64,000 nucleotides of DNA, taken from positions 248,001-312,000 of the forward strand of contig NZ_SPNJ01000006.1 in NCBI RefSeq assembly GCF_004563925.1. The letters run 5' to 3'. The notes under the pieces were generated by a model. That model saw nothing but the letters and a program-made list of their open reading frames with translations, searched no databases and was not told the origin of the DNA. Made by a program: the position numbers and the translations under genes. Positions 1-9,903 of the stretch are shown here, piece after piece. Position 1 is the stretch's first letter, and the number at the start of each line of letters is the position of its first letter. Origin of the DNA: Herbaspirillum sp. 3R11 (GTDB taxonomy: Bacteria > Pseudomonadota > Gammaproteobacteria > Burkholderiales > Burkholderiaceae_D).

Positions 1-36
1 AACGACAAGAAGCCGCCGCGTCACGGCGCGCTCTGA
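1..36 (+). CDS. 3' end of an unidentified upstream gene (partial)
   Basis: The first 36 bases read in frame from base 1 as eleven codons followed by TGA (34-36). They could be the C-terminus of a gene upstream in the same transporter operon. The piece is too short to identify, and the reading frame rests only on the position of the stop. Confidence 0.3.
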   Translation, partial: NDKKPPRHGAL

Positions 37-83
37 ACGTTTTGATTTTGAATACTTCGTCCACACAACAAGAAAAGACTTCC

Positions 84-1697
84 ATGCGCAATCGCTTCAT
101 CGTTTCCCTGATTCCGGGTTTGCTGTTGGCAGCCTTGCCGTTGCTGGCGACGGCACAAACTGCCGCGCAAACGCCAAAATCCGGCGGCACCCTGGTCGCC
201 ATCGTCCAGCCCGAACCGGTCACGCTGACCGGCGCGGTCAACACCGCGCAGCCGACCTCGCTGATCGCCACCAACGTTTACGACGGCCTGCTGTCCTACG
301 ACAACGACCTCAAGCCGCACGGCCAGCTGGCCGAAAGCTGGGAAGTCTCCAAGGACGGCCTCGCCATCACCTTCCACCTGCGCAAAGGCGTCAAATGGCA
401 CGACGGTAAACCGTTCACTTCGGCCGACGTCAAATGGTCGGTGGAGAACGTCTGGAAAACCATCCACCCACGCAACAAGGCCATCCTGGCCAACCTGACC
501 CAGGTCGATGCGCCTGACGCCAATACCGCCATCTTCCGTTTCACCAAGCCTTCGTTGGCGCTGCTGTCGACACTCAATTCCTGGGGCGCGCCGGTGTTGC
601 CGAAGCATCTGTATGAAGGCACCGACGTGCTCAACAATCCGAACAACAACAAGCCGGTCGGCACCGGCCCGTTCGTGTTCAAGGAATGGAGTCGCGGCAA
701 CTACATCACGCTGGAGCGCAATCCGAATTACTGGGAGAAGGGAAAACCTTATCTGGACAAGATCATCTTCAAGGTCGTGCCTGACGCCGGCGCGCGCGCC
801 GCCACGCTGGAAAACGGCGACGCGCAATACGCCGTCTTCAGCCCGGTGCCGCCGAAGGAAGCGCAGCGCCTGGCCGACTCCGGCAAGGTCAAGGTCGAAA
901 CCAACGGTTACCAATGGTCGTCGCCGGTGCTCTACCTCGACTACAACCTCAGCAACAAATATCTCAAGGACGTACGCGTACGCCGCGCCATCGCCCACGC
1001 GGCAAATCTGGAAGGCCTCAACAAGGTAGTCTGGTACGGCTACGGCAAACCGTCGGTGAGCATCGTGCCGACCACGCTGTCGCAGTTCTTCGACAACACC
1101 GTGCCGCGCTATCCGTACGACACCAAGAAGGCCGAAGTGCTGCTCGATGAAGCCGGCTTCCCGCGCGGCGCCGACGGCGTGCGCTTCACCATCAGCAACG
1201 ACTACCTGCCGTACGGCGATGACTATCGCCGCACCGCTGAATATCTCAAACAATCCCTCAAGCGCGTCGGCATCGAAGTCAACATCCGCAGCCAGGACAC
1301 CGCCGCCTTCACCAAGCGCGTCTACGGCGACCGCGACTTCGACACCGCGATCACATGGAACGCGTCCTTCCCCGATCCGCAGATCGGCCTGACGCGCATG
1401 TACTGGTCGGGCTGGGTCGGCAAGAACATTCCGTGGACCAACAGCTCCGGCTACAACAATCCGGAAGTTGATCGCCTGATCGAACAAGCGCAGGGCGCCG
1501 CCACGCAAGCCGAACGCATTGCGCTGTTCAAGAAATTCCAGCAGATCACGCAGACCGAATTGCCGACCCTGCCGTTGATCGAGCTGCACTTCTTCACCGT
1601 GCATTCGCCGCGTCTCAAGGGCATCACGCAGGACGGCGACCAGTCGCAGGGTTCGCTGAAAAACGCCTGGCTGGAACCGGCCAAGGCCGCGCAATAA
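84..1697 (+). CDS. ABC transporter substrate-binding protein, family 5 (peptide/nickel type)
   Basis: Periplasmic binding protein of the DppA/OppA/NikA family (537 aa). The ATG at 84 is chosen over an in-frame TTG at 42 because a typical signal peptide starts there: basic MRNR, a hydrophobic core, then cleavage near ATAQ. The family body is clear, with KGVKWHDGKPFTSADVKWS early and the conserved GTGPFVFKEW near residue 200. It is about 70% similar by eye to the next gene, so the pair looks like a tandem duplication. Ligand unknown; the neighbouring flavin monooxygenase suggests a sulfur-containing or similarly oxidisable small molecule rather than a peptide (inference). Confidence 0.9.
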   Translation: MRNRFIVSLIPGLLLAALPLLATAQTAAQTPKSGGTLVAIVQPEPVTLTGAVNTAQPTSLIATNVYDGLLSYDNDLKPHGQLAESWEVSKDGLAITFHLRKGVKWHDGKPFTSADVKWSVENVWKTIHPRNKAILANLTQVDAPDANTAIFRFTKPSLALLSTLNSWGAPVLPKHLYEGTDVLNNPNNNKPVGTGPFVFKEWSRGNYITLERNPNYWEKGKPYLDKIIFKVVPDAGARAATLENGDAQYAVFSPVPPKEAQRLADSGKVKVETNGYQWSSPVLYLDYNLSNKYLKDVRVRRAIAHAANLEGLNKVVWYGYGKPSVSIVPTTLSQFFDNTVPRYPYDTKKAEVLLDEAGFPRGADGVRFTISNDYLPYGDDYRRTAEYLKQSLKRVGIEVNIRSQDTAAFTKRVYGDRDFDTAITWNASFPDPQIGLTRMYWSGWVGKNIPWTNSSGYNNPEVDRLIEQAQGAATQAERIALFKKFQQITQTELPTLPLIELHFFTVHSPRLKGITQDGDQSQGSLKNAWLEPAKAAQ

Positions 1698-1736
1698 CAA
1701 ATAAAGCAACGACAAAACAACGAGGGAAAACAGAAC

Positions 1737-3380
1737 ATGAACAAGACTGTATTCAAGCTGCTGGCGGCCACGGCCATCACATTGGCCTTCAGCGCGAACG
1801 CGTTTGCCCAGACGCGCGGCGGCACCCTGACCGCGATCATCCAGCCCGAGCCGGTGATCCTGACCTCGGCATTGAACACCGCGGCGCCGACCGGTTTCTT
1901 CAGCGCCAACGTGTTCGACGGCCTGGTGGAATACGACAACGACTTCAAGCTGCGGCCCGCGCTGGCGGAGAGCTGGGACGTCTCCAAGGACAGCAAGACG
2001 CTGACCTTCCATCTGCGCAAGGGCGTGAAATGGCATGACGGCAAGCCGTTCACGTCGGCCGACGTCAAGTGGACCCTGGAAAACGTCTGGAAAAAATTCC
2101 ACCCGCGCAACCAGATCATCTACGGCACCGTCACCGGCGTTGACACGCCGGACGACTACACCGTCATCATCCGCTTCAGCGAACCGTCGCTGGCTATTCT
2201 GAGCTCGCTCAACAGCAACGGCGCGCAAGTGCTGCCCAAGCATCTGTACGAAGGCACCGACATCCTCAACAATCCCTACAACAACAAGCCGGTCGGCACC
2301 GGCCCGTTCGTGTTCAAGGAATGGAGCAAGGGCAACTACATCACGCTGGAACGCAATCCCAACTACTGGGACAAGTCCAAGGGCGTGAGCAAGCCTTACC
2401 TCGACAAGATCATCTTCAAGGTCGTGCCTGACGCCGGCGCCCGCGCCGCTGCGCTGGAAAAGGGCGAAGCGCAATATGCGCCGTTCTCGCCGGTGCCGCT
2501 GAAGGACGCCGAGCGCCTCGCCAAGCTGCCCGGCCTCAAGCTGGAAACACGCGGCTACGACTGGATCTCGCCGTGGCTGTTCCTCGACGTCAACGTCGAT
2601 CGTCCTTACTTCAAGGATGCGCGCGTGCGCCAGGCGCTGGCTTACGCAATCGACCTGAACGCCTTCAACAAGGTGGTCTGGTACGGCTTCGGCAAACCGG
2701 CGGTCAGCCCGGTGGTGTCGACGCTCAAGCAGTTCCACACCGACGACGTGCCGAAGTACGGCTACGATCCGAAGAAGGCCGAAGCCCTGCTCGATGAAGC
2801 CGGTCTCAAGCGCGGCGCCGACGGCACCCGCCTGCGCATCAACCTCGACTACCTGCCTTACGGCGACGACTACAAGCGCAGCGGCGAATACATCAAGCAA
2901 GCGCTCAAACGCATCGGCATCGACGTCAACGTCCGTGCGCAAGACACGCCGACCTACACCAAGCGCGTCTACGGCGACCGCGACTACGACTTGTCGGTGG
3001 TGTGGTTCGCCGGCTTTGCCGATCCGCTGGTGGGCGTGACGCGCGCTTACTGGAGCGATTCGGTCGGCAAGAACATCCCGTGGAGCAATGGCTCGGGCTA
3101 CCGCAACGCCGAAGCCGACAAGCTGATCGAACAGGCCCAGTCCTCGGCCAGCCAGAGCGAACGCGTCGCGCTGTTCAAGAAATTGCAGCAACGCGTGCAG
3201 ACCGACCTGCCGTCGATCCCGCTGCTTGAGCTGCACTTCTTCACCATCCAGGCTGCCAATCTGAAGGACACCGTCGCCGGCGTCGACCAGATCTACAGCT
3301 CGCTCAAGAACGCCTGGTTCGACAGCGCGCCGAAGGTCGCCAACGCGGCACAGGTCACTGCACCACAGGCCGCCAAATGA
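1737..3380 (+). CDS. ABC transporter substrate-binding protein, family 5 (second tandem copy)
   Basis: 547-aa paralogue of the preceding binding protein, with a Sec signal peptide (MNKTVFKLLAATAITLAF, cleavage near AFAQ). It carries the same KGVKWHDGKPFTSADVKW and GTGPFVFKEW family motifs. The C-terminus has a short alanine-rich extension (VANAAQVTAPQAAK) that the first copy lacks. The stop overlaps the ATG of the first permease gene by 4 bp (ATGA), which implies translational coupling. Two receptors for one transporter could widen the ligand range; ligand specificity cannot be read from the sequence. Confidence 0.9.
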   Translation: MNKTVFKLLAATAITLAFSANAFAQTRGGTLTAIIQPEPVILTSALNTAAPTGFFSANVFDGLVEYDNDFKLRPALAESWDVSKDSKTLTFHLRKGVKWHDGKPFTSADVKWTLENVWKKFHPRNQIIYGTVTGVDTPDDYTVIIRFSEPSLAILSSLNSNGAQVLPKHLYEGTDILNNPYNNKPVGTGPFVFKEWSKGNYITLERNPNYWDKSKGVSKPYLDKIIFKVVPDAGARAAALEKGEAQYAPFSPVPLKDAERLAKLPGLKLETRGYDWISPWLFLDVNVDRPYFKDARVRQALAYAIDLNAFNKVVWYGFGKPAVSPVVSTLKQFHTDDVPKYGYDPKKAEALLDEAGLKRGADGTRLRINLDYLPYGDDYKRSGEYIKQALKRIGIDVNVRAQDTPTYTKRVYGDRDYDLSVVWFAGFADPLVGVTRAYWSDSVGKNIPWSNGSGYRNAEADKLIEQAQSSASQSERVALFKKLQQRVQTDLPSIPLLELHFFTIQAANLKDTVAGVDQIYSSLKNAWFDSAPKVANAAQVTAPQAAK

Positions 3381-4351
3381 AGATCAGGAACATCGTCGTG
3401 CGCCGCCTGCTGCAACTGGTCAGCGTGGCGCTCGGCGTAACCATCATCAACTTCTTCCTGCTGCAACTGGCGCCGGGCGACGCCGCCCAGGTGCTGGCAG
3501 GGGAGGCCGGGGCAGCGACGCCGGAATACATGGCCGCCCTGCGCGCGCAGTTCGGCCTCGACCAGCCGCTGCTGGTGCAATTCTGGAAATACATACTCAA
3601 CCTCGCGCACTTCAATCTCGGCTATTCGTTCCGCCACGGCATGCCGGTGGCGCAACTGATCGGCGAGCGCGTGCCGGCGACCTTGCTGCTGATGGGTGCA
3701 AGCATTCTGTTTGCGGTCGTGGCCGGCGCCACGCTCGGCGCGATCGCCGCCTATCGCGCCGGGCGCATTGCCGATGTGGTGATCTCGACGCTGGCGCTGG
3801 TGTTCTTCGCCACGCCGCTGTTCTGGATCGGCCTGATGCTGGTGGTGGTGTTCTCGGTCTGGCTCGACTGGTTGCCGGTCGGCGGCATGTTTACGATCGA
3901 GGCCGGCTACACCGGTTGGAAATACATCCTCGACATCGCCCGTCATCTGATATTGCCGGCGGTGACGCTGGGACTGTTCTACATGGCGGTCTACACGCGC
4001 CTGATGCGCGCCACCATGGTCGAAGTGCGGCGCCAGGATTTCGTGCGCACCGCCGTCGCCAAGGGCGCACGGCCGCCGCGCGTGCTGTTCGCGCACGTGC
4101 TGAGGAACGCCTTGCTGCCGCTGGTCACGATGCTGGGCGTGCAGGTCAGCTCCATCATCGGCGGCGCGGTGCTGGTGGAAACCGTGTTTTCGTGGCCGGG
4201 TCTCGGACGGCTGGCGTTCGAGGCCCTGTTCCAGCGCGACTTCAATCTGCTGCTCGGCATCCTGCTGTGCAGCTCCATCGTCGTGATCGTGGTGAACTGG
4301 GTGGTCGACTTCGTCTATACCCGTCTCGATCCGCGCATTCGTTTTGCGTAA
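3377..4351 (+). CDS. ABC transporter permease, DppB/OppB type
   Basis: 324-aa inner-membrane permease with about six hydrophobic segments. The N-terminus (RRLLQLVSVALGVTIINFFLLQLAPGD) is the typical DppB/GsiC start. The cytoplasmic EAA-type loop, which contacts the ATPase, is seen as FVRTAVAKGA with RNALLPLVTMLG downstream. It forms the heteromeric channel with the next gene. Start fixed by the 4-bp overlap with the upstream stop. Confidence 0.93.
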   Translation: MKIRNIVVRRLLQLVSVALGVTIINFFLLQLAPGDAAQVLAGEAGAATPEYMAALRAQFGLDQPLLVQFWKYILNLAHFNLGYSFRHGMPVAQLIGERVPATLLLMGASILFAVVAGATLGAIAAYRAGRIADVVISTLALVFFATPLFWIGLMLVVVFSVWLDWLPVGGMFTIEAGYTGWKYILDIARHLILPAVTLGLFYMAVYTRLMRATMVEVRRQDFVRTAVAKGARPPRVLFAHVLRNALLPLVTMLGVQVSSIIGGAVLVETVFSWPGLGRLAFEALFQRDFNLLLGILLCSSIVVIVVNWVVDFVYTRLDPRIRFA

Positions 4352-4382
4352 GTAGTTTGACTAAGCTGAAAGTGAATCTGCA

Positions 4383-5297
4383 ATGAGCGAACTTGTTTCC
4401 ACGCTGGCGATTGCCTCTGCCGAGGCAGCGGTCGATTCGCCGGCCAGCCTGATCGCCGCACCGACCACGCGCGGCTGGTTCGCGCGCCTGCTGCGCTCGC
4501 CGTCGGCGCTGATCGGCGGTGTGCTGTTGTTGCTGGTGGTGCTGATGGCGCTGTCCTCGCCCTTGCTGTTCCCGGGCGATCCGCTGGACATGGTGGCGGA
4601 GCCTTTCCTGCATCCCGGCGTCGACGCTGCGCATTTGCTCGGCAGCGACATGCTTGGTCGCGATCTGCTGAGCGGCATCTTCCACGGTGCACGGGTGTCG
4701 CTGCTGATTGCGGTGGTGTCGACTCTGCTTGCGCTGGTGCTGGGCATCAGCGGCGGCTTGCTGGCCGGTTACTACGGCGGCCTGGCCGATGCGTTGCTGA
4801 TGCGCGTGACGGAATTCTTCCAGACCATTCCGTCCTTCCTGTTCGCACTGGCGATCGTGGCGGTGGTGCAGCCGACTCTGGTGACGATTGCGCTGGCCAT
4901 CGGCGTGACCGCCTGGCCGAGCCTGGCGCGGCTGGTGCGCGCCGAAGTGCTCAAGCTGCGCCACAGCGAAATGGTGCAGGCCAGCGCCGCCCTCGGCGCC
5001 ACCGATCTGCGCATCATGCTGCGAGACATCTTGCCCAATACCTTGACGCCGATCCTGGTATCGACTTCGCTGATGGTGGCCACCGCCATCCTCACCGAAT
5101 CCAGTCTGGCCTTCCTCGGTCTGGGCGACCCCAATGCGGTGAGCTGGGGCAACATGGTCGGCTCGGGTCGCGAAGTGATCCGCACCGACTGGTACATCAC
5201 GACGATTCCCGGCATCGCGATTGTGATCACGGTGCTGGCATTGAATTTATTAGGCGACGGACTGGCCGACGTGCTCGATCCGCGCGACAGAAAATAG
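4383..5297 (+). CDS. ABC transporter permease, DppC/OppC type
   Basis: 304-aa second permease of the family-5 importer. It has the DppC-type N-terminal segment, the motif HLLGSDMLGRDLLSGIFHGARVSL typical of this subfamily in shortened form (LGSDMLGRDL), several membrane segments and an EAA-like loop (MVQASAALGATDLRIM). It lies 31 bp after the first permease. Function follows from the family and its place between permease and ATPase genes. Confidence 0.93.
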   Translation: MSELVSTLAIASAEAAVDSPASLIAAPTTRGWFARLLRSPSALIGGVLLLLVVLMALSSPLLFPGDPLDMVAEPFLHPGVDAAHLLGSDMLGRDLLSGIFHGARVSLLIAVVSTLLALVLGISGGLLAGYYGGLADALLMRVTEFFQTIPSFLFALAIVAVVQPTLVTIALAIGVTAWPSLARLVRAEVLKLRHSEMVQASAALGATDLRIMLRDILPNTLTPILVSTSLMVATAILTESSLAFLGLGDPNAVSWGNMVGSGREVIRTDWYITTIPGIAIVITVLALNLLGDGLADVLDPRDRK

Positions 5298-5307
5298 GAG
5301 AAACACC

Positions 5308-5853
5308 ATGGCACGCGTATCCACTCTGCTTTCCAACCAGCTGCCGCAAGGCCCGGCCCGCACGATCTTCGAGAAGGTCGAAAACGAATACGGCGCCTTC
5401 GGCAACATGCTCGGCGTGCTGGCGCACCGCCCGGCGTCGATCGAGCACATCTACGGCCTGCTGTTGCAGTTCGCCGCCGAAGGAAACATCTCCAAGCTGC
5501 ACCTGGAGATTGTGCTGGTCACCGCCTCCAAGGCCAACGAGTGCAGCTATTGCGTCTCGCACCACGCGCCCAAGCTGGTCGCGCAGCACGTGTCGGCGGA
5601 AACCGTCGAACGCATCCTCGACGCCGACGTGCCCGGCCTCGGTCCGGTTGAATTGCTGGTGCGCGACTATGCGCTGGCGGTCACGCGCCAACGCGTCGGC
5701 GACAGCCTGGTGACGCGCCTGCGCGAACATTTCTCGGAATCGCAGATCGTCGAACTGACCTTGCGTGCCGCGCTGTGCGCCTTCTTCGCGCGCTTCAACG
5801 AAGCGCTCGACGTCCAGCTCGAACCCGAATACGTGACTGCGGACGCAGCATGA
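5308..5853 (+). CDS. carboxymuconolactone decarboxylase / AhpD-like protein
   Basis: 181-aa protein of the CMD/AhpD superfamily. The diagnostic Cys-x-x-Cys-x3-His motif is seen as ECSYCVSHHAP, the thiol pair that in AhpD reduces peroxides. A strong ribosome-binding site (AGGAGA) precedes the ATG. It is followed by a monooxygenase gene overlapping by 4 bp, and such CMD-like proteins are often found beside flavin monooxygenases in organosulfur gene sets. It may scavenge peroxide formed by that enzyme or act on its product (inference). Confidence 0.82.
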   Translation: MARVSTLLSNQLPQGPARTIFEKVENEYGAFGNMLGVLAHRPASIEHIYGLLLQFAAEGNISKLHLEIVLVTASKANECSYCVSHHAPKLVAQHVSAETVERILDADVPGLGPVELLVRDYALAVTRQRVGDSLVTRLREHFSESQIVELTLRAALCAFFARFNEALDVQLEPEYVTADAA

Positions 5854-7232
5854 GCAAAAAAGAAATCCGCCTCAACGCATTCAACATGAATTGCGTGAAC
5901 CACATCAATCACGGCTTGTGGACACATCCGCGCGATCGCTCGCAGGACTATACCGACATCGAATACTGGACCGACCTCGCCAAGCTGCTTGAACGCGGCA
6001 AGTTCGACGGCCTGTTCCTGGCCGACATTGTCGGCGTCTACGACGTCTACCAGAACTCGGTCGACATCACGCTGCGCGAGTCGATCCAGTTGCCGGTCAA
6101 CGATCCGCTGCTGCTGATTTCGGCGATGGGCTTCGTCACTGAACATCTCGGCTTCGGCATCACCGCCAACCTGACCTACGAGGCGCCGTTCCTGTTTGCC
6201 CGGCGCATGTCCACGCTGGACCACCTGACCAAGGGCCGGGTCGGCTGGAACATCGTCACCGGCTATCTCGACAGTGCCGCGCGCGCGATGGGCCTGTCGG
6301 AACAGCTGGAACACGATCAGCGCTACGACCGCGCCGACGAGTTCATGGAAGTGGTCTACAAGTTGTGGGAAGGCAGCTGGGAAGACGACGCCGTCATCCG
6401 CGATCGCCAGAACCGCATCTACGCGCAGCCTGGCAAGGTACACAAGATCCACCACAGCGGCGACTACTACAAGGTCGAGGGCTACCACCTCAGCGAACCG
6501 TCGCGCCAGCGCACGCCGGTGCTGTACCAGGCCGGTTCGTCCGGCCGCGGCCAGGCCTTCGGCGCGCGCCATGCGGAATGCGTGTTCGTTTCCGGCCAGA
6601 GCAAGGAGGCGGTGCGCAAGCTGGTCGCCGGCATTCGCGAAGGCGCAGTGCGTGAAGGGCGCCAGGCGGATGACGTCAAGATCTTCATGGGCCTGACCGT
6701 GGTGGTCGCGCCGACGGAAAAGGAAGCACGCGACAAGTACGCCGAGTACGCACGCTACGCCAGCCCGGAAGCCGGCCTCGCGCATTTCTCCAGCGGCACC
6801 GGGATCGATTTTTCGCAGTACGAACTGGACGAGCCGATCCGCCAGGTCAAGACCAATTCCATCGAGTCGCTGGTCAAGACCGTGACCAATCCCGAGCTCA
6901 ACTGGACCAAGCGCAAGCTGCTGGAACAGCTGGAACTGGGCGGCCGTTACGCCACCATCGTCGGCTCGCCGCAGCAGGTGGCGGACGAACTGGAGGCATG
7001 GATACGCGAGACCGACATCGACGGTTTCAACCTCACGCGCACGGTCACGCCGGAGAGCTTCGAAGCCTTCGTCGACCTGGTGATTCCGGAGCTGCAGACG
7101 CGCGGTTCCTACAAGCACGATTATGCGCCGGGCACCTTGCGCGAGAAATTGTTCACGGGCGGCGCGCGCCTCCCGCAGCAGCACACCGGTGCAACGTATC
7201 GCACAAGCAAACGTACCGACGTGCCGGCATAA
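5850..7232 (+). CDS. FMN-dependent monooxygenase, NtaA/SnaA/DszA family
   Basis: 460-aa luciferase-like (LLM) flavin monooxygenase. The ATG at 5850 is chosen because it overlaps the upstream stop (ATGA) and gives the family start KKEIRLNAFNMNCVNH. Visible family motifs are LAKLLERGKFDGLFLADI, GRVGWNIVTGYLDSAARAMG, the substrate/FMN region QAGSSGRGQAFGARHAECVF, and GFNLTRTVTPESFEAFVD near the end. These enzymes use reduced FMN from a separate reductase; no reductase gene is in this operon. Substrate unknown; C-S or C-N cleavage is the family's usual chemistry. Confidence 0.88.
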   Translation: MSKKEIRLNAFNMNCVNHINHGLWTHPRDRSQDYTDIEYWTDLAKLLERGKFDGLFLADIVGVYDVYQNSVDITLRESIQLPVNDPLLLISAMGFVTEHLGFGITANLTYEAPFLFARRMSTLDHLTKGRVGWNIVTGYLDSAARAMGLSEQLEHDQRYDRADEFMEVVYKLWEGSWEDDAVIRDRQNRIYAQPGKVHKIHHSGDYYKVEGYHLSEPSRQRTPVLYQAGSSGRGQAFGARHAECVFVSGQSKEAVRKLVAGIREGAVREGRQADDVKIFMGLTVVVAPTEKEARDKYAEYARYASPEAGLAHFSSGTGIDFSQYELDEPIRQVKTNSIESLVKTVTNPELNWTKRKLLEQLELGGRYATIVGSPQQVADELEAWIRETDIDGFNLTRTVTPESFEAFVDLVIPELQTRGSYKHDYAPGTLREKLFTGGARLPQQHTGATYRTSKRTDVPA

Positions 7233-7266
7233 GAACAAGCATCAGCATCACCACAGAAAGAACCCC

Positions 7267-8973
7267 ATGAGCCAGCTCCTCGACATCCGCAACCTCAACG
7301 TGTCCTTCCCCGGCCACGACGCCGTGAAGGATCTCAGCTTCGGCATCGCCGCCGGCGAGACGCTGGCGCTGGTCGGTGAGTCCGGTTGCGGCAAGTCGAC
7401 CACCGCCTTGTCCTTGCTGCGCCTGCTGCCGGCGAGTGCGCAGGTGTCGGGCAACATCGTGTTCGAAGGACGCGACCTGCAGGCGCTGCCGGAGGAAGAG
7501 ATCTGCGCGCTGCGCGGCAATGCGATTTCGATGATCTTCCAGGAGCCGATGACCTCGCTCAATCCGGTACTGACCATCGGCCAGCAAGTGGTCGAGGCGA
7601 TCCGCCTGCATCAGCCGCTGTCGCCGCAGGCCGCGAAGGCGCGCGCGATCGAGTTGCTGGAGCTGGTGCGTATTCCCGAACCGCAGCGGCGTTTCAACGA
7701 CTATCCGCACAACCTGTCGGGCGGCCAGCGCCAGCGCGTGATGATCGCCATGGCGGTGTCCTGCCATCCGCGCCTGCTTGTCGCGGATGAGCCGACCACC
7801 GCGCTGGACGTCACCATCCAGGCGCAGATTCTTGAGTTACTGGGCCAACTGCGCCGCGACTTGTCGATGGCGGTGCTGCTGATCACGCACGATCTGGCCG
7901 TGGTCGAGCAATGGGCCGATCGCGTCGCCGTCATGTACGGCGGCCGCAAAGTGGAGGAGGCGAGCAGTGCCATCCTGTTCGACCGGCCGCAACATCCTTA
8001 CACGCGCGGCCTGCTCGGCGCGTCCTTGCAGATGGAGCAGGATTATCATTACCGCGATGGCCGCCTGCCGGAAATCCGCACCGGGATCGAAGACGGCGAA
8101 CGCATCTTCACGCTGACCGAACGTGCGCATGCGCAGCCGCTCCAGCCTTTGGATCCGGATGCGAAAGCCTTGCTGTCGCTGCAGGATGTGCACACCCACT
8201 ACCGCTCGCGCAACGGCGTGGTGCATGCGGTCAAAGGCGTGTCCTTCGATATCGCCGCAGGTGAATCGGTGGGCCTGGTCGGCGAATCCGGATGCGGCAA
8301 ATCCACGCTGTCGAAAACCATCGTGCGGCTGGTCGATGCCAGCGCCGGCAAGATCCTGCTCGACGGCGACGACATTGCGCAGCTCGACGGTGCGCGCCTG
8401 CGTCCGTATCGCCGCCGCGTGCAGATGATTTTCCAGGACCCATATGCCTCGCTCAATCCGCGTCATACGGTGGCCGAAATCCTCGATGCCGCGCTGGTGA
8501 TCCACGACGTCAAGGACAAGACCGAGCGTCGCCGCCGCATCGAGCAGATCGTCGACATGGTCGGCTTGCCGCAGCGCGCCTTGCGCAGTTATCCGCACCA
8601 GTTCTCCGGCGGCCAGCGCCAGCGCATCGGCATCGCCCGTGCGCTGGTGCTGAAGCCGGCGCTGGTGATCTGCGACGAGCCGGTATCGGCGCTTGACGTC
8701 TCGGTGCAGGCGCAGATCCTGAATCTGCTGGTCGACCTCAAGCGTGAATTCGGCCTGTCGTATCTGTTCATCTCGCATGATCTCTCGGTGGTGCGCTACA
8801 TCGCCGACAAGGTGCTGGTGATGAACGGCGGACGCATCGTCGAATCGGGCGACCACAACAGCATCTGGCAGTCGCCGCGGCACGACTACACGCGGTCATT
8901 GATTGCCGCCGTGCCTTCTGCCGCTACGCGCAGGCAGGTGCAGGAAGAGCCGCGCGAGTTGTTGATCGCCTGA
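7267..8973 (+). CDS. double-domain ABC transporter ATPase (DppD-DppF fusion type)
   Basis: 568-aa protein with two complete ABC domains, as in GsiA/YejF. Walker [10 protein letters not shown] occurs twice (about residues 38-46 and 339-347), each half has the signature LSGGQRQRV or [10 protein letters not shown], and Walker B motifs read [12 protein letters not shown] and [12 protein letters not shown]. The ATG at 7267 is chosen since the longer frame upstream has no family similarity. It powers the two permeases encoded upstream, so one polypeptide replaces the usual DppD and DppF pair. Confidence 0.93.
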   Translation: MSQLLDIRNLNVSFPGHDAVKDLSFGIAAGETLALVGESGCGKSTTALSLLRLLPASAQVSGNIVFEGRDLQALPEEEICALRGNAISMIFQEPMTSLNPVLTIGQQVVEAIRLHQPLSPQAAKARAIELLELVRIPEPQRRFNDYPHNLSGGQRQRVMIAMAVSCHPRLLVADEPTTALDVTIQAQILELLGQLRRDLSMAVLLITHDLAVVEQWADRVAVMYGGRKVEEASSAILFDRPQHPYTRGLLGASLQMEQDYHYRDGRLPEIRTGIEDGERIFTLTERAHAQPLQPLDPDAKALLSLQDVHTHYRSRNGVVHAVKGVSFDIAAGESVGLVGESGCGKSTLSKTIVRLVDASAGKILLDGDDIAQLDGARLRPYRRRVQMIFQDPYASLNPRHTVAEILDAALVIHDVKDKTERRRRIEQIVDMVGLPQRALRSYPHQFSGGQRQRIGIARALVLKPALVICDEPVSALDVSVQAQILNLLVDLKREFGLSYLFISHDLSVVRYIADKVLVMNGGRIVESGDHNSIWQSPRHDYTRSLIAAVPSAATRRQVQEEPRELLIA

Positions 8974-9081
8974 TTTTTTGCCTCTATTTCTGCGCGATTG
9001 GAAAGCGCATATTCAAGCGCCAAAAGATTCGTTTTGTTCGTGGCGGGCGGCAGATAAATTAGCGCTATTTGAGGAAGATTC

Positions 9082-9903
9082 ATGGCGCGATTTTTTACCC
9101 GTTTGCTGACGGGATTGTTGTTAACTAGTGTTGCTGCGGTTCTTTCTACCTCTGCGGTAGCGCAGGATAAAACCTTGAAGGTCGGCGTCACCAGCGGTCC
9201 GCACGCGCAGATTTTTGAAGTGGTCAAGCGCGTCTTCGAGCGCAGCAATCCAGGCTACAAGATCCAGATCGTCGAGTTCAACGACTACATCCAGCCGGAC
9301 GCCGCGCTCGATGCGGGCGAACTTGACGCCAACAGTTTTCAGCATCGTCCTTTCCTCAATGCGCAGATCAAGACGCGCGGCTACAAGTTGTTCGGCACCG
9401 GGCGCACGTTCATCGGACCGATGGCGATTTATTCCAAGAAATATCGCAGCTTGAGTGACATTCCGGCCGGGGCCAAGATCGGGATTCCGAATGATCCTGC
9501 CAACGAGAGTCGCGTTTTGCTGCTGCTGCAGAAGCATGGGGTGATCAAGTTGCGTACCGGTATTGATCCGCTGACCGGCGTGAGTGCGACGCCGATCGAT
9601 ATTGTCGAGAATCCTAAGAAGTGGAAATTTATTGAAATTGATGCGGCGCAGTTGCCGCGGACTTTGGATGACCTGGATGCGTCGGCGGTGAATGCGGATT
9701 ATGCGGCCAAGGCTGGGTTGCATCCGGTGCGCGACAGTCTCGTGGTGGAGAACGGGGATAGTCCCTATGCTTGCCTGATTGCTGTGCGTGAGAAGGATAA
9801 GGATCAGGTTTGGTTGCCTAAGCTGGTGAAGGCTTATCAGTCGGATGAGGTGAAGAAGTTTATTGATACGGAATTTAAAGGCGGGATTTTGGCGGCTTGG
9901 TGA
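9082..9903 (+). CDS. MetQ/NlpA-family substrate-binding protein
   Basis: 273-aa periplasmic protein. The MetQ pattern is clear: LKVGVTSGPHAQIFEVVK, IVEFNDYIQPDAALDAGELDAN.FQH, then GAKIGIPNDPANESRVLLLLQ. Family members bind methionine or related amino acids. The signal peptide ends at VAQD and lacks a lipobox cysteine, unlike E. coli MetQ, so it is predicted to be soluble. AGGAAG lies before the ATG. No MetN or MetI gene is adjacent, so it may serve a distant transporter or the family-5 operon upstream. Confidence 0.88.
   Translation: MARFFTRLLTGLLLTSVAAVLSTSAVAQDKTLKVGVTSGPHAQIFEVVKRVFERSNPGYKIQIVEFNDYIQPDAALDAGELDANSFQHRPFLNAQIKTRGYKLFGTGRTFIGPMAIYSKKYRSLSDIPAGAKIGIPNDPANESRVLLLLQKHGVIKLRTGIDPLTGVSATPIDIVENPKKWKFIEIDAAQLPRTLDDLDASAVNADYAAKAGLHPVRDSLVVENGDSPYACLIAVREKDKDQVWLPKLVKAYQSDEVKKFIDTEFKGGILAAW

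Noticed and set aside
21-3236. 1071-codon open frame on the minus strand opposite the two binding-protein genes
   Set aside because: It is a shadow frame caused by high G+C third-position bias in two clear plus-strand genes. Its composition is Arg/Val/Gly rich with no motif.
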